A stretch of 49,977 bases of DNA from a virus: the IMG/VR virus record IMGVR_UViG_3300027816_000144, positions 1 through 49,977 of that record; one strand, written 5' to 3'. Shown one piece after another: positions 8,252-16,337 of this stretch. Position numbers and translations under genes: made by a program. The number at the start of each line of letters is the position of its first letter. The stretch's first letter is position 1. The notes below the pieces were generated by a model. It was not told the origin of the DNA, made no database searches, and saw nothing but the letters and a program-made list of their open reading frames with translations.

Positions 8252-8842
8252 TTAGATAGCTACGGGGTAACCACCACCAGACGCGATCTGGGCATATTGA
8301 TGCTTAGCCACAGTTGCGCGAACGATAGTGAAAGAGTCTCCCCAAGCATTGCCGGGGTACGGAGCGAGATTGATGATTCGCATTTGAGCACCAGAACCAG
8401 CGGCAACAACCGAGGTGCTAATGGTGCACTGTGACAAACCAGTGGTCGTTGAACCAGCAGTTGTCGCACTCAAATCCGACTCAGCGCCTACAGAAGTCTG
8501 AGCTAATGAACCATCAGCTTGGATTTCGTAAACGATGTTGGGATCATCATAGTAGTAAGCAACGCATGAACCTGTCTGGTATGCCGTGGAGGCAGGCCAG
8601 TAGTTCGACACGCGGCGACGACCAGTTGTGTCAGTGAATTCGACACCAGAGAATGCGCCAACAAACGCATCACCAGCGGCGGCAACTTGGATTACTCCAG
8701 ATGTAGCCAACTTGACGGGCTGACCCTTCAAGATGTCGGTCGAATAAGTCGAGAGAATACCGTCAGCCAACGCAGTTGCGCGATCCAACCCAGAGGGGTG
8801 GTACGCAGGACGCAAACCGAACGGAGCATTTGTAGCAGACAT
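8252..8842 (-). CDS. Head structural protein encoded upstream of the capsid gene
   Basis: A 196-aa protein starting SATNAPFGLRPAYHPSGLDR, a start I recognise in many uncultured phages where this gene lies next to the major capsid gene. Residues 40-70 (GQPVKLATSGVIQVAAAGDA) and the following FVGAFSGVEFTD segment form a repeated beta motif like that of small capsid-stabilising proteins. The ending (NAWGDSFTIVRATVAKHQYA) is conserved in the same set. No enzymatic residues are seen. It is read just before capsid, 16 nt apart, and probably made in similar amounts. Decoration or stabilisation is inferred. Confidence 0.6.
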   Translation of the reverse strand: MSATNAPFGLRPAYHPSGLDRATALADGILSTYSTDILKGQPVKLATSGVIQVAAAGDAFVGAFSGVEFTDTTGRRRVSNYWPASTAYQTGSCVAYYYDDPNIVYEIQADGSLAQTSVGAESDLSATTAGSTTTGLSQCTISTSVVAAGSGAQMRIINLAPYPGNAWGDSFTIVRATVAKHQYAQIASGGGYPVAI

Positions 8843-8860
8843 AGTCTTACTCCTTAGAAG

Positions 8861-9412
8861 TTAGCCCTCAAAAATGGGGGCACGATTAGATTGAGATTGG
8901 TCAAACCTACCCATACCTTCGCCTTCCAACCGTACCAGCGACTTGCCGCTACTGTCACGCTGACCTTGAAGGTTCTCAAGCTGAACACGGACTTTGTCCG
9001 CCTCTTCTTGGGGAGCTTCGAAGTGCAGTTGCGCCATAACGTCTTGGTAGACATCCATGGGCAATTTGAACAGCAACATCTCGTTGCATGATATGTACCC
9101 AACGTGTTCGCCAGCTTTGACTTTGTAGTTGTCGAACCCAGCCATTTCGTCCGCTTTCACGGGAATGTAGCCAAGTCGCACCCTTTTATCAATGGTGTCG
9201 TATGCGTTGGTGGTTGAGAGCCAAATGAGGTGCCAGCCCGGCATCTCTGGTACTTTTGGCAGTGCTGATTGGTTCCATTCATCACTCCACATCTTTCGAC
9301 GTTCCTGTGAGCTTACGAACTTTGTTTCTGGAGCGGCGCGACTGGCGTCCTCGCTTGCGCGATCATTGCGTCCACCTGCGTTCAGAGATTTTTTCAAACG
9401 TGATTCGGTCAT
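8861..9412 (-). CDS. Conserved hypothetical protein between scaffold and head genes
   Basis: A 183-aa protein. I place the start at the ATG at 9412 because AAGGAAAC lies about 8 nt before it and the upstream scaffold stops at 9423. Longer versions would have to read into that gene. Residues 1-30 are basic and disordered (TESRLKKSLNAGGRND). A conserved middle reads WHLIWLSTTNAYDTIDKRVR, then GYIPVKADEM and HVGYISCNEMLLFKLP. The end holds a short coiled coil (EEADKVRVQLENLQGQRDSS). This pattern is common between scaffold and capsid genes in environmental phages, but I know of no function. A minor head or assembly factor is the natural guess. Confidence 0.55.
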   Translation of the reverse strand: MTESRLKKSLNAGGRNDRASEDASRAAPETKFVSSQERRKMWSDEWNQSALPKVPEMPGWHLIWLSTTNAYDTIDKRVRLGYIPVKADEMAGFDNYKVKAGEHVGYISCNEMLLFKLPMDVYQDVMAQLHFEAPQEEADKVRVQLENLQGQRDSSGKSLVRLEGEGMGRFDQSQSNRAPIFEG

Positions 9413-9422
9413 ACTTGTTTCC

Positions 9423-10376
9423 TTAGTAAGAGTTGTTTCGAGCTTCTTGCGCATATCGCTTAATCATCTTGGATCGCTTATCGGGATCATCCCAAAAGCC
9501 AGCATCCTTCATTGCGCGCACTTGTTCTGGTTTCAGTACAAATGTGTTCCTGTTGGTGCTTCCGTTGACGCTTTCGCGACCAGAACTTGTTACAACACTC
9601 CTTGGTCTCTTAGTAGACGAACGTACGTCCGTGGTGTCATTGTACTTGTGTGGCAAGTACTTATGCAAGCGATTATCGAGTTCATTCCAGTAATCAGGTG
9701 AGGTTGGATCCCAACCCTCTGAAACCAGAGTCTCGTCAATTTGCTTTGCAATCTTGGAATCGGTGTCCCGAGCGTTCGGGTCGTACCAATCATTCTTTTC
9801 CATCCAGTTCGCCGCCAAGCGTTGCAGGCGAGGATCTGGGACGTTTCCTTGGGACTGGCGAGGCTCTACAGCCGCCTTCTTGAAGTTGGACAAAGCTTCC
9901 ATCTGGCGACGGGCTTCGTACATCATCTCTTGGGCTTCTGCCATGGCGTGACCGTCAGAAGCGCTTGCCGCCTCAGAGATCTTCATCTTGGCGTACTGCA
10001 AGCGAAGTTCTTGGTCTTCAATAGCCTTGTCGATACGGGCTAGGTCAGCAGAGTGGGTTTTGCGCTCCACAACGGACAAACGCTCCATCAATTCTTGGTT
10101 CTTGCGTTCCAAGAGCTGGAGTTTCATGTCCTTCTCTACGCCTGTCTTCTTAGCCAAATCCCGCTTGGCACGACGCTTTTCACGACGTGCGCGTTGGTAT
10201 TCAGTCTCGTCTTCAGGAATTACGTCGTCGTCAGCTTGGTCAGCAGAGCCGCCAGCCGCCATGCGGTCGTCTTCCTGTTCATCAGGGGATTCAATGCTGT
10301 CAGGAAGGTCAATAACGGCTGAACCGTCTGCTTCCTCGGTGACAACAATCTTGTCAAGTTCGTTTTCTGTGGTCAT
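9423..10376 (-). CDS. Capsid scaffold protein
   Basis: A 317-aa protein with scaffold architecture. The N-terminal 60 residues are highly acidic (EEADGSAVIDLPDSIESPDE). A charged coiled coil follows (QRARREKRRAKRDLAKK and LQLLERKNQELMERLSVVER, extending to about residue 165). The C-terminal third is more globular (LQRLAANWMEKNDWYDPNAR) and ends with a helix containing KPEQVRAMKDAGFWDDP. It overlaps the GroES-like gene by 4 nt (ATGA) and lies two genes before capsid, the usual order. It would direct capsid assembly and then leave or be degraded. No protease domain is visible in it. Assigned from composition, coiled coil and position. Confidence 0.75.
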   Translation of the reverse strand: MTTENELDKIVVTEEADGSAVIDLPDSIESPDEQEDDRMAAGGSADQADDDVIPEDETEYQRARREKRRAKRDLAKKTGVEKDMKLQLLERKNQELMERLSVVERKTHSADLARIDKAIEDQELRLQYAKMKISEAASASDGHAMAEAQEMMYEARRQMEALSNFKKAAVEPRQSQGNVPDPRLQRLAANWMEKNDWYDPNARDTDSKIAKQIDETLVSEGWDPTSPDYWNELDNRLHKYLPHKYNDTTDVRSSTKRPRSVVTSSGRESVNGSTNRNTFVLKPEQVRAMKDAGFWDDPDKRSKMIKRYAQEARNNSY

Positions 10377-10807
10377 AAGAATGCTTTCATAGCTAGGGGA
10401 TCACCAATGACTTTGGCAATGATTTCGTGGTCATTCAGGATCATGAACAGGGCTGGATCTTCGTGATCGTCCTGTCCTTCAACCTTAACTTCCCAACGAT
10501 CTCCGCCCCATTTGGGGACTCGGATGTAATCACCGACCTCGCACCACGAGCCTTCAGGCCAGCCTTGCATGGTGTCACGGTTTTTGAATGCGAGAGGGCC
10601 AACTTCGATGACTTTTGCCACCATGTTGTTCCACTTCTCGGTCTCTTTGGTCTCTTCTACCAAAATGATCCCTGCGCTTGTCGTTTTCTGTTTTGTGCGA
10701 CGTAATTGCACCAAAATTCGACCACCTAATGGCTTAGCACCCGGGCTAACAGCGGGGAATGCCCACTTCACTTCAGCGTTTTCCAACACTTCGGGGTTAT
10801 CGCTCAT
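10373..10807 (-). CDS. Phage GroES-like co-chaperonin
   Basis: A 144-aa protein with a Cpn10 beta-barrel pattern. LGGRILVQLRR matches the first strand (host GroES: IRPLHDRVIVKR). TSAGIILVEETKE corresponds to the mobile loop that docks on GroEL, with the hydrophobic tripeptide IIL. AKVIEVGPLAF matches the following strand, and WCEVGDYIRVPKWGGDRWEV the next barrel strands. It is longer than bacterial GroES (about 97 aa), mainly through an N-terminal 25-residue extension and an acidic insertion (VEGQDDHEDPA). It sits between a 63-aa gene and the scaffold, in the capsid cassette. The natural role is to reprogram host GroEL for folding of the phage capsid protein, as T4 gp31 does. Interaction with host GroEL is inference. 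Confidence 0.82.
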   Translation of the reverse strand: MSDNPEVLENAEVKWAFPAVSPGAKPLGGRILVQLRRTKQKTTSAGIILVEETKETEKWNNMVAKVIEVGPLAFKNRDTMQGWPEGSWCEVGDYIRVPKWGGDRWEVKVEGQDDHEDPALFMILNDHEIIAKVIGDPLAMKAFL

Positions 10808-10988
10808 CTTCTTCTTTGTCCTTTAACATTTTGTTAATGAGATCGAGGGTTTCCTGCAATCCCAAGTTTGTGCCGACCGTGCGTTGGTACGCCTCCCATG
10901 ACGCGACGTTTCCAGCCGCTAGGGAAGAAGCTATTTCAGCTTGACGCACCTTGATTGCGCCGATCAGATCACCCAAATTGAATAACAT
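10797..10988 (-). CDS. Small helical protein upstream of the GroES-like gene
   Basis: A 63-aa mostly helical protein (LGDLIGAIKVRQAEIASSLA, then WEAYQRTVGTNLGLQETLDL and a charged tail INKMLKDKEEDER). Its ATG overlaps the stop of the 51-aa gene by one base (TAATG), and its end overlaps the GroES-like start by 11 nt, so all three are translationally coupled. Similar small proteins accompany portal and scaffold cassettes in environmental phages. No function is known. Confidence 0.6.
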   Translation of the reverse strand: MLFNLGDLIGAIKVRQAEIASSLAAGNVASWEAYQRTVGTNLGLQETLDLINKMLKDKEEDER

Positions 10989-11143
10989 TATTTTTTCTTA
11001 GCTTGCGATAGGGCGCCTCCTTGTTTTTTGGCTGGCGCTGTGTTGCCAGAGGTCTTCAAAGACGAGCCATCAAGCTTTTCGCCAGCGGCAATACGCTTGT
11101 GCATGGGCACTGCTTCGTTGTGGTAAGGGTTAGATGTAGCCAT
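10988..11143 (-). CDS. 51-aa basic protein directly after the portal gene
   Basis: A short frame with ATG complementary to 11141-11143 and an excellent ribosome binding site (AGGAGG, 5 nt spacing) formed at the end of the portal gene. The product starts MATSNPYHNEAVPMHKRIAA, is Lys-rich and ends SQAKKK. The stop shares a base with the next ATG. Good ribosome binding site, tight coupling and phage-like composition support it as a real gene. Function unknown; a virion-associated peptide is possible. Confidence 0.65.
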   Translation of the reverse strand: MATSNPYHNEAVPMHKRIAAGEKLDGSSLKTSGNTAPAKKQGGALSQAKKK

Positions 11144-11144
11144 T

Positions 11145-13694
11145 TCAGCCTCCTAAGTAGGTTTGTGCTTCACGTTGAAGCTCGGTTGCAGTTTTTACCT
11201 GCTCTTGTTGCAGTTTTGCCGCGTCTCGCGTCAATCTTGCAGACTCTATGCGCTCTTGTGTGAGATTTTTCTCTGTTTGCATCGCCACTTCGAGCTGTTG
11301 ATCCGACTCGAACTGCTGTTTGCTCTGTGTGAGCTTGGCAACGTCGAGTTGTTGTTGGTTTTGAAGCTTTTGAACAGCCAATTGGTTGTCCGCTTGGTCT
11401 TTTGCAGTCAAGCGCTGGGTCTCTGCCATGCTTGTCTGGAGCAAAACCTGTGCTTCTGGTGTCATTGGAGGGGTCTGACCCTGCTTGAGCTTCTGCATTG
11501 TCTGCATCATTGCTTGCAATTCAGGCACAACCTGCGCAAATACCTTCTGTGTGTCCAAGGTAACGTGCTGTGAGGCAATAGCCATGAGCTTGTCCGCCTC
11601 TGGAGTGACCTTTGGATTGTCGTAGTCCGTAGCTTGGCGACCCAAGGTCTTCACAACGTAGCCATTCATGCGGTTCAAGTACCACATGGAGATGTGTTGC
11701 TTCAGGTGCTCGACCATCTGGGGCAGAATAATCGGCTGAACCATGGGGTTTGAACCAAAGATTGGGTCTTTGTAGAAGTCCATGTGGCTCTGGATGTGAG
11801 ACAGGTGGTCTTGCTCCATGTAAGCAAACGCCGCTTGACCGAGCATCATGGCGACGTTCTCATTGGCGGAGTCACGCTTCTCAGGAGAAGGTACGTCTTT
11901 CATGATCTCGTTGATCCCGGGCACCTTGATCTGCTTCAAGAACCGCTCCACCACGACCTTGCGGTTAAACAGGTCTGGGTTCTCTTTCATGATCTGCATC
12001 ACCGCTTGGCTCTGCGCCATACGCTGAGTCTCAGAGAAGATGTGCGGATCAGAAACAGGGATCACGTCCGTGTTGGAAGCAAAGTCTTCCTTGCGAATAT
12101 CGAGGTCAGCGACCACTTCACCCTTGCGTTGCTCTTCCAAGTACCAACGGTTCAGGCGACCAAGGATCTTGAGGACGCGACCTTGGCTGTCATGCAGGCG
12201 TGAGTGGATGGCGGAGAACACTGCGGCGCCCTGCTCGATCAAAGCTTGGGTGGTTCCAACAGGGGTGTTGGAGTTCACGTCAGCGATCTTTTCCTCTGCG
12301 GTGGTCACTACCCCCTTAGCCGCACCGTCTAACCAGCCCAGAAGCTTGAATAAGACCTCTGAGGGTGGGTTAAACGGCATGGGCATGGCAATCTTGCGGA
12401 TGTCGTCAACACCGGGGGCTCCCTCGATCTCACAAACCTGCGTCACGTCCACCTGTTGGGACTGACCCGAGATCTTCGCTCCCTTGAGCTTTAGCATGGT
12501 TGCCGCATTGTTGATATGGGCAGAGTCCAACAAAGCGCGTAGAGAGCCTGTAAGAGCCGCGGAGAGGCCACCAATGAGCTGTGGCAAGCCGATAGCGTAC
12601 GCACCACGCCATGGGATGAACTTGAACTCGACCAGCCAATCCAGTTTGGTCTGTGTCTCGTCACCCTCTTCCCAGTTACGGTACAGACCAACGCACTCGT
12701 TCTCGTGCTCGTCAACCATTAGGATGTAGGGGGCTGACTCACCATTGGTCAGGGGATCGTCCTCTAGCTCGAGCCATGTGTAGATGTGATAGACCTTACG
12801 CAGACCATCCTCGTTGTCGTCCCATTTGCGACCTTCGATCTTGTTGTTGGCTTTCTCAGAGTGGGTTTCCTCTGGCTCAGCGCTTACGCGAACCAAGTCG
12901 ATGTCACGGTACAGACCTGAGCGAATGCGATTCTTGAACTCCCACTCGGTAATGGTCTGCATCTCAGTGACACGTTGAGCGGTGTAGAAGTTCGCGGCGG
13001 CAAAGGGCAACAGGATGTTGTCGATGGGCATGAACTCGGCGCAGGGACGCTTCTTCTTGTCGTCGTACCACAGCTTCATGTACTGTGAACCGCCCAAGGG
13101 GAGCTGAGTCAGCATCTGCTCCTGCTCGTCGCGGAACTCTTCGATCTGCTCAGTCAACTGCCAGTTCATGTAGTCGCGCTTGCGCTCAGCCTTCTGGATC
13201 TTGGCTTCATCCACGTCGCCAAGAATCTTGGTGCGGGTGGGGCCGTCTGGTGGGAACATCTCTTTGATGGCGCGGGAGGCGAAGTCCACGCAGGCTTCAG
13301 CCATGACAGGGTGAACGACCTTGCTGGCGCCCATGAACGTAGCACCGCCCGGGGCATCATTCCCCATGCCTGTACGCTTCAAACCCTCTTCGTACTTCTT
13401 GTCGCGCTCCTCTCGAGACTTCTTGTCGTTCTCGACCAAGTCCATGTAGCGCAGGGCAATCTTGTTCAGGTCATAGGGGGAGATCTCTTCTGCCAAGTTG
13501 GCGTAGAAGTCCTCGTCCTCCATGGGCCCCTTGCTCTCCATGTGAACAATGGCAGAGCCGTCTGGCAACTCTTCAACCTCAGCATCTTCTGGGGGCATCT
13601 CGTATTCAATGCCTTCGTCAGCCTCTACCTGCTGATCTTTTAACCCATCGATAAAACGACCCGCGTTAGGATCTTGTGGGAATTGTGTCGCCAT
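11145..13694 (-). CDS. Portal protein, P22 gp1-like
   Basis: An 849-aa protein of the size of long podovirus portals. An acidic N-terminus is followed by GATFMGASKVVHPVMAEACV and FASRAIKEMFPPDGPTRTKI, a segment I recognise in environmental P22-type portals. The wing/stem part has MPIDNILLPFAAANFYTAQR, VTEMQTITEWEFKNRIRSGL and YAIGLPQLIGGLSAALTGSL. The C-terminal 170 residues are Gln-rich coiled coil (LQNQQQLDVAKLTQSKQQFE), corresponding to the barrel helix that extends into the P22 capsid and is often long in this group. It forms the dodecameric DNA gate at one capsid vertex. It precedes scaffold and capsid genes, and terL lies upstream after two very large genes, an unusual spacing. Confidence 0.85.
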   Translation of the reverse strand: MATQFPQDPNAGRFIDGLKDQQVEADEGIEYEMPPEDAEVEELPDGSAIVHMESKGPMEDEDFYANLAEEISPYDLNKIALRYMDLVENDKKSREERDKKYEEGLKRTGMGNDAPGGATFMGASKVVHPVMAEACVDFASRAIKEMFPPDGPTRTKILGDVDEAKIQKAERKRDYMNWQLTEQIEEFRDEQEQMLTQLPLGGSQYMKLWYDDKKKRPCAEFMPIDNILLPFAAANFYTAQRVTEMQTITEWEFKNRIRSGLYRDIDLVRVSAEPEETHSEKANNKIEGRKWDDNEDGLRKVYHIYTWLELEDDPLTNGESAPYILMVDEHENECVGLYRNWEEGDETQTKLDWLVEFKFIPWRGAYAIGLPQLIGGLSAALTGSLRALLDSAHINNAATMLKLKGAKISGQSQQVDVTQVCEIEGAPGVDDIRKIAMPMPFNPPSEVLFKLLGWLDGAAKGVVTTAEEKIADVNSNTPVGTTQALIEQGAAVFSAIHSRLHDSQGRVLKILGRLNRWYLEEQRKGEVVADLDIRKEDFASNTDVIPVSDPHIFSETQRMAQSQAVMQIMKENPDLFNRKVVVERFLKQIKVPGINEIMKDVPSPEKRDSANENVAMMLGQAAFAYMEQDHLSHIQSHMDFYKDPIFGSNPMVQPIILPQMVEHLKQHISMWYLNRMNGYVVKTLGRQATDYDNPKVTPEADKLMAIASQHVTLDTQKVFAQVVPELQAMMQTMQKLKQGQTPPMTPEAQVLLQTSMAETQRLTAKDQADNQLAVQKLQNQQQLDVAKLTQSKQQFESDQQLEVAMQTEKNLTQERIESARLTRDAAKLQQEQVKTATELQREAQTYLGG

Positions 13695-13697
13695 AGC

Positions 13698-16337
13698 TTA
13701 TTTCCTTTTGAGCTTCTTGTTGCTCAGTTCCATGAACATAGTATCGCGGTTCTCAGTCATTCTAACCTTGCCGCTTTTCGAGTCTTTAACTTTTGGTTTA
13801 ACTGCTCCACCTTTAGCGTAGATGTCAGGCAGTTGTATTGGTGGGCGTTGAATCAATAAATTTTTAGGCAACGAATCATCCCAGTATTTTTCTGGCATAA
13901 CTTGGTTGCCAGTCATTTGCAACTCTTGCTTTAGACCTTCAATGTACTCTTCTTGTGAGCGGCGTGGTAATGGCTCACGCAATTCAAAACTTGGTACAAA
14001 ACGAACTAAATTTGATTTTTCGCCTTGGGTGGTCAATGCCCTGTTGCGGTGGCGACCTTCGTGCCCTGTAACGTATGGAATCAAAGGTAAACCAAACTCT
14101 TCTTTGTTAATCAGAAGATACGGCGCCTCGTTAAAACCTTCAGGAAGTTCTCGTAAATACTTTACATAGTCTTCGGTTGACTGTCGCATCTTGTCACCCA
14201 TGACGCCCGGCACGGAGACGTTTCGCGGTAACAGCTTTGCGGCGTACTTTTCAAAATCCGCAGGGTTCATGGTCATCAAAGCTTTTGCATTGTCGCCAAG
14301 AAAAGCTTCTTTGAGCGCTTGCTCTTTGTATAGCTTCTCAAGGTTAGGGACTTCGTCAGCCGCACGTTCTATACGCCTTGCGCCGTAGCCACCCTTCTCT
14401 TGCTGGACAACCTTCTTTAGCTCCGTCAGAGTGCTTGGCTTGACAACCTGTGGCGCGGCTTTGAGTGCCATCTTGGCAATAGCACCACCTGTGCCATACT
14501 GCGGCTCTTCTTCAGGCTCAAGCATCTGAGAAGCCGCACCAGCGCCAGCAGTTGGGATGCCAACCTGTTGGTACAGGGGTAGACCCTTCTGCTTGATGGA
14601 CTCACGCATTGGTTGAGTGATTGGGAAGTAGTGAACGTCAGACAGTTGTGTGTTGCCAAACCCTTGTAGGATCTTGCTGTAGTCACTAGCCTGTTCTGCG
14701 TTCATGTCAGGCAAATTGTCAGGATTAAGGTTGAACTTCTTCTCCATGGCTTCAGGCGTAGCCGCAACCTGACGCATCTGAACTTGAGCGCCGTAGTCTC
14801 TACCATAGCTATTCAGGTAGTCGGTCAGCATCTTGTCGTAGAAGCCCTCCATGCCCTCCTTGCGGGGCAGGGACGTACCTTCAGCTTCAGTCTGCATACG
14901 ATCCCAAATGCGGTTCGTTAACTTGTTGACCTGATCTGGGTTGTTTTCACGATTCAATACTGTGTTGACAATGCGGTGCAGGTCTTCCTTAGACTTGACT
15001 TGGTCACCGCTTCGCTCAAGCAGGATGCCTCGATCACGGGCAATCTCTTCAAGGTCTCGACCTTCATGGCGTCCGCCAGTCTGCTCCTTAGCTCCAACAA
15101 TCCAGCCGTCATCGCCCTTCTTCCAATCAATGCGCTCACTACCGTAGCGCTTGAAGTGCTCCGCGCCGGGCGTTATCGCTATACCGTCATAACCCTTTTC
15201 AGCGGCATAGTTCAGCAGACGCTTCATTGCCAGCTCATGCCAATTCTTTTTGAAAGGAGCGTCAGGAACAACCCCAGTCAGCTTGCCTTCTTGAGCAATT
15301 GTTTCCGCATGGTGTTTTCCGTAACCAAGCGTATCTACAGAGCCATCCTGCCACTTCACCCCGTAGGTGTTGTCGCCAAGAGGTATAGCCTCGCCAGTCA
15401 TACGCATTGGATTTTCCTCAGATGCGTAACCTTTTTTTCGTCCAGCTTGATGCCAATCAGATTGGATCTCCTCGACTTGCAACACCTTCCTTGGCGGAAC
15501 CTTGCGTTCACCTTGAGCCATGGTCACGTTGTTGCGTATGCTTTCAGGCAAAGTCTCAACATAAGCCTGCAACTCTTCAGGTGTGTCAAACATGGCTGAC
15601 TGTCTACCAGACGTCTTGTTGACAACGTAGAAGCCCTTCTGTGGGGGCTGGGCAATCAACCTATCCTGCACACGCATGTGCGCCAGCACGTTGGCATCGT
15701 CCCAGTGACCAGATTGGTAGTTGGATGCGGCTGTTTGCTTCTTCGCCTGCAATTCTGCCATCTCTTTACTTTGCGCAGGGGTTAGGTCACCACGTCGCTG
15801 TTCAGCCTCTAGCATCAACAAACGATGAAAGTCTTTTTCGGTATAAGACTGAGGCAACTTCAGTAGCATCTCGCGGTAATTGCTACCGCCCTGAGTTCTG
15901 TAATCGTCGTCGGCATACTTTGCGGCTTCAGCATCAATCTCTGCATTCCATTCACGCAATACTCGATGAGGCACTTCACGATAGTTGTCGTACCCATAAA
16001 TCTCCATCTTGTCATCAAGAAGCCTTCTACGCTCATCGCCATCAATGTCTTCAAGAATACGCTCTTGAACCTTTGGAGGCGGGTTGTCAGCTAGGACTTG
16101 CTGAGCCTCTTCCTTGGTCATCTTGCCCTTGGCTTTAAAGGCTTCTTCAAGCTTACGATCAGACAACTCAACAGGTTTAATATTTTTTGTATTTTTAAGC
16201 TCAGAAAAAAACTCGGCGCCTGTACCTTTGTTGCGTTTTAAGTTAGCAAGCGCCTCATCCACCGCGGAGTAGAAAGGTGCAGTCTTCCTGACCTTCTCAC
16301 CCGCCTTAGCGGCTCTCAGTGCTCCAATGATAGTCAT
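13698..16337 (-). CDS. Large polyvalent-type protein (879 aa)
   Basis: An 879-aa protein of several modules. Residues 280-400 hold EEIQSDWHQAGRKKG, then VPDAPFKKNWHELAMKRLL and GYDGIAITPGAEHFKRYG, a well-known module of large polyvalent phage and plasmid proteins. At about 610 is the linker YGTGGAIAKMAL. Near 745-770, PYVTGHEGRHRNRAL resembles the core of ParB-like or related polyvalent-associated domains. The C-terminus is YAKGGAVKPK and then ENRDTMFMELSNKKLKRK; a close copy of that last motif lies inside the 1654-aa protein. In other phages polyvalent proteins are packaged and ejected with DNA to blunt host defences. Here that is inference. The position between terL and portal is unusual but consistent with virion packaging. 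No clear catalytic site was identified. Confidence 0.65.
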   Translation of the reverse strand: MTIIGALRAAKAGEKVRKTAPFYSAVDEALANLKRNKGTGAEFFSELKNTKNIKPVELSDRKLEEAFKAKGKMTKEEAQQVLADNPPPKVQERILEDIDGDERRRLLDDKMEIYGYDNYREVPHRVLREWNAEIDAEAAKYADDDYRTQGGSNYREMLLKLPQSYTEKDFHRLLMLEAEQRRGDLTPAQSKEMAELQAKKQTAASNYQSGHWDDANVLAHMRVQDRLIAQPPQKGFYVVNKTSGRQSAMFDTPEELQAYVETLPESIRNNVTMAQGERKVPPRKVLQVEEIQSDWHQAGRKKGYASEENPMRMTGEAIPLGDNTYGVKWQDGSVDTLGYGKHHAETIAQEGKLTGVVPDAPFKKNWHELAMKRLLNYAAEKGYDGIAITPGAEHFKRYGSERIDWKKGDDGWIVGAKEQTGGRHEGRDLEEIARDRGILLERSGDQVKSKEDLHRIVNTVLNRENNPDQVNKLTNRIWDRMQTEAEGTSLPRKEGMEGFYDKMLTDYLNSYGRDYGAQVQMRQVAATPEAMEKKFNLNPDNLPDMNAEQASDYSKILQGFGNTQLSDVHYFPITQPMRESIKQKGLPLYQQVGIPTAGAGAASQMLEPEEEPQYGTGGAIAKMALKAAPQVVKPSTLTELKKVVQQEKGGYGARRIERAADEVPNLEKLYKEQALKEAFLGDNAKALMTMNPADFEKYAAKLLPRNVSVPGVMGDKMRQSTEDYVKYLRELPEGFNEAPYLLINKEEFGLPLIPYVTGHEGRHRNRALTTQGEKSNLVRFVPSFELREPLPRRSQEEYIEGLKQELQMTGNQVMPEKYWDDSLPKNLLIQRPPIQLPDIYAKGGAVKPKVKDSKSGKVRMTENRDTMFMELSNKKLKRK

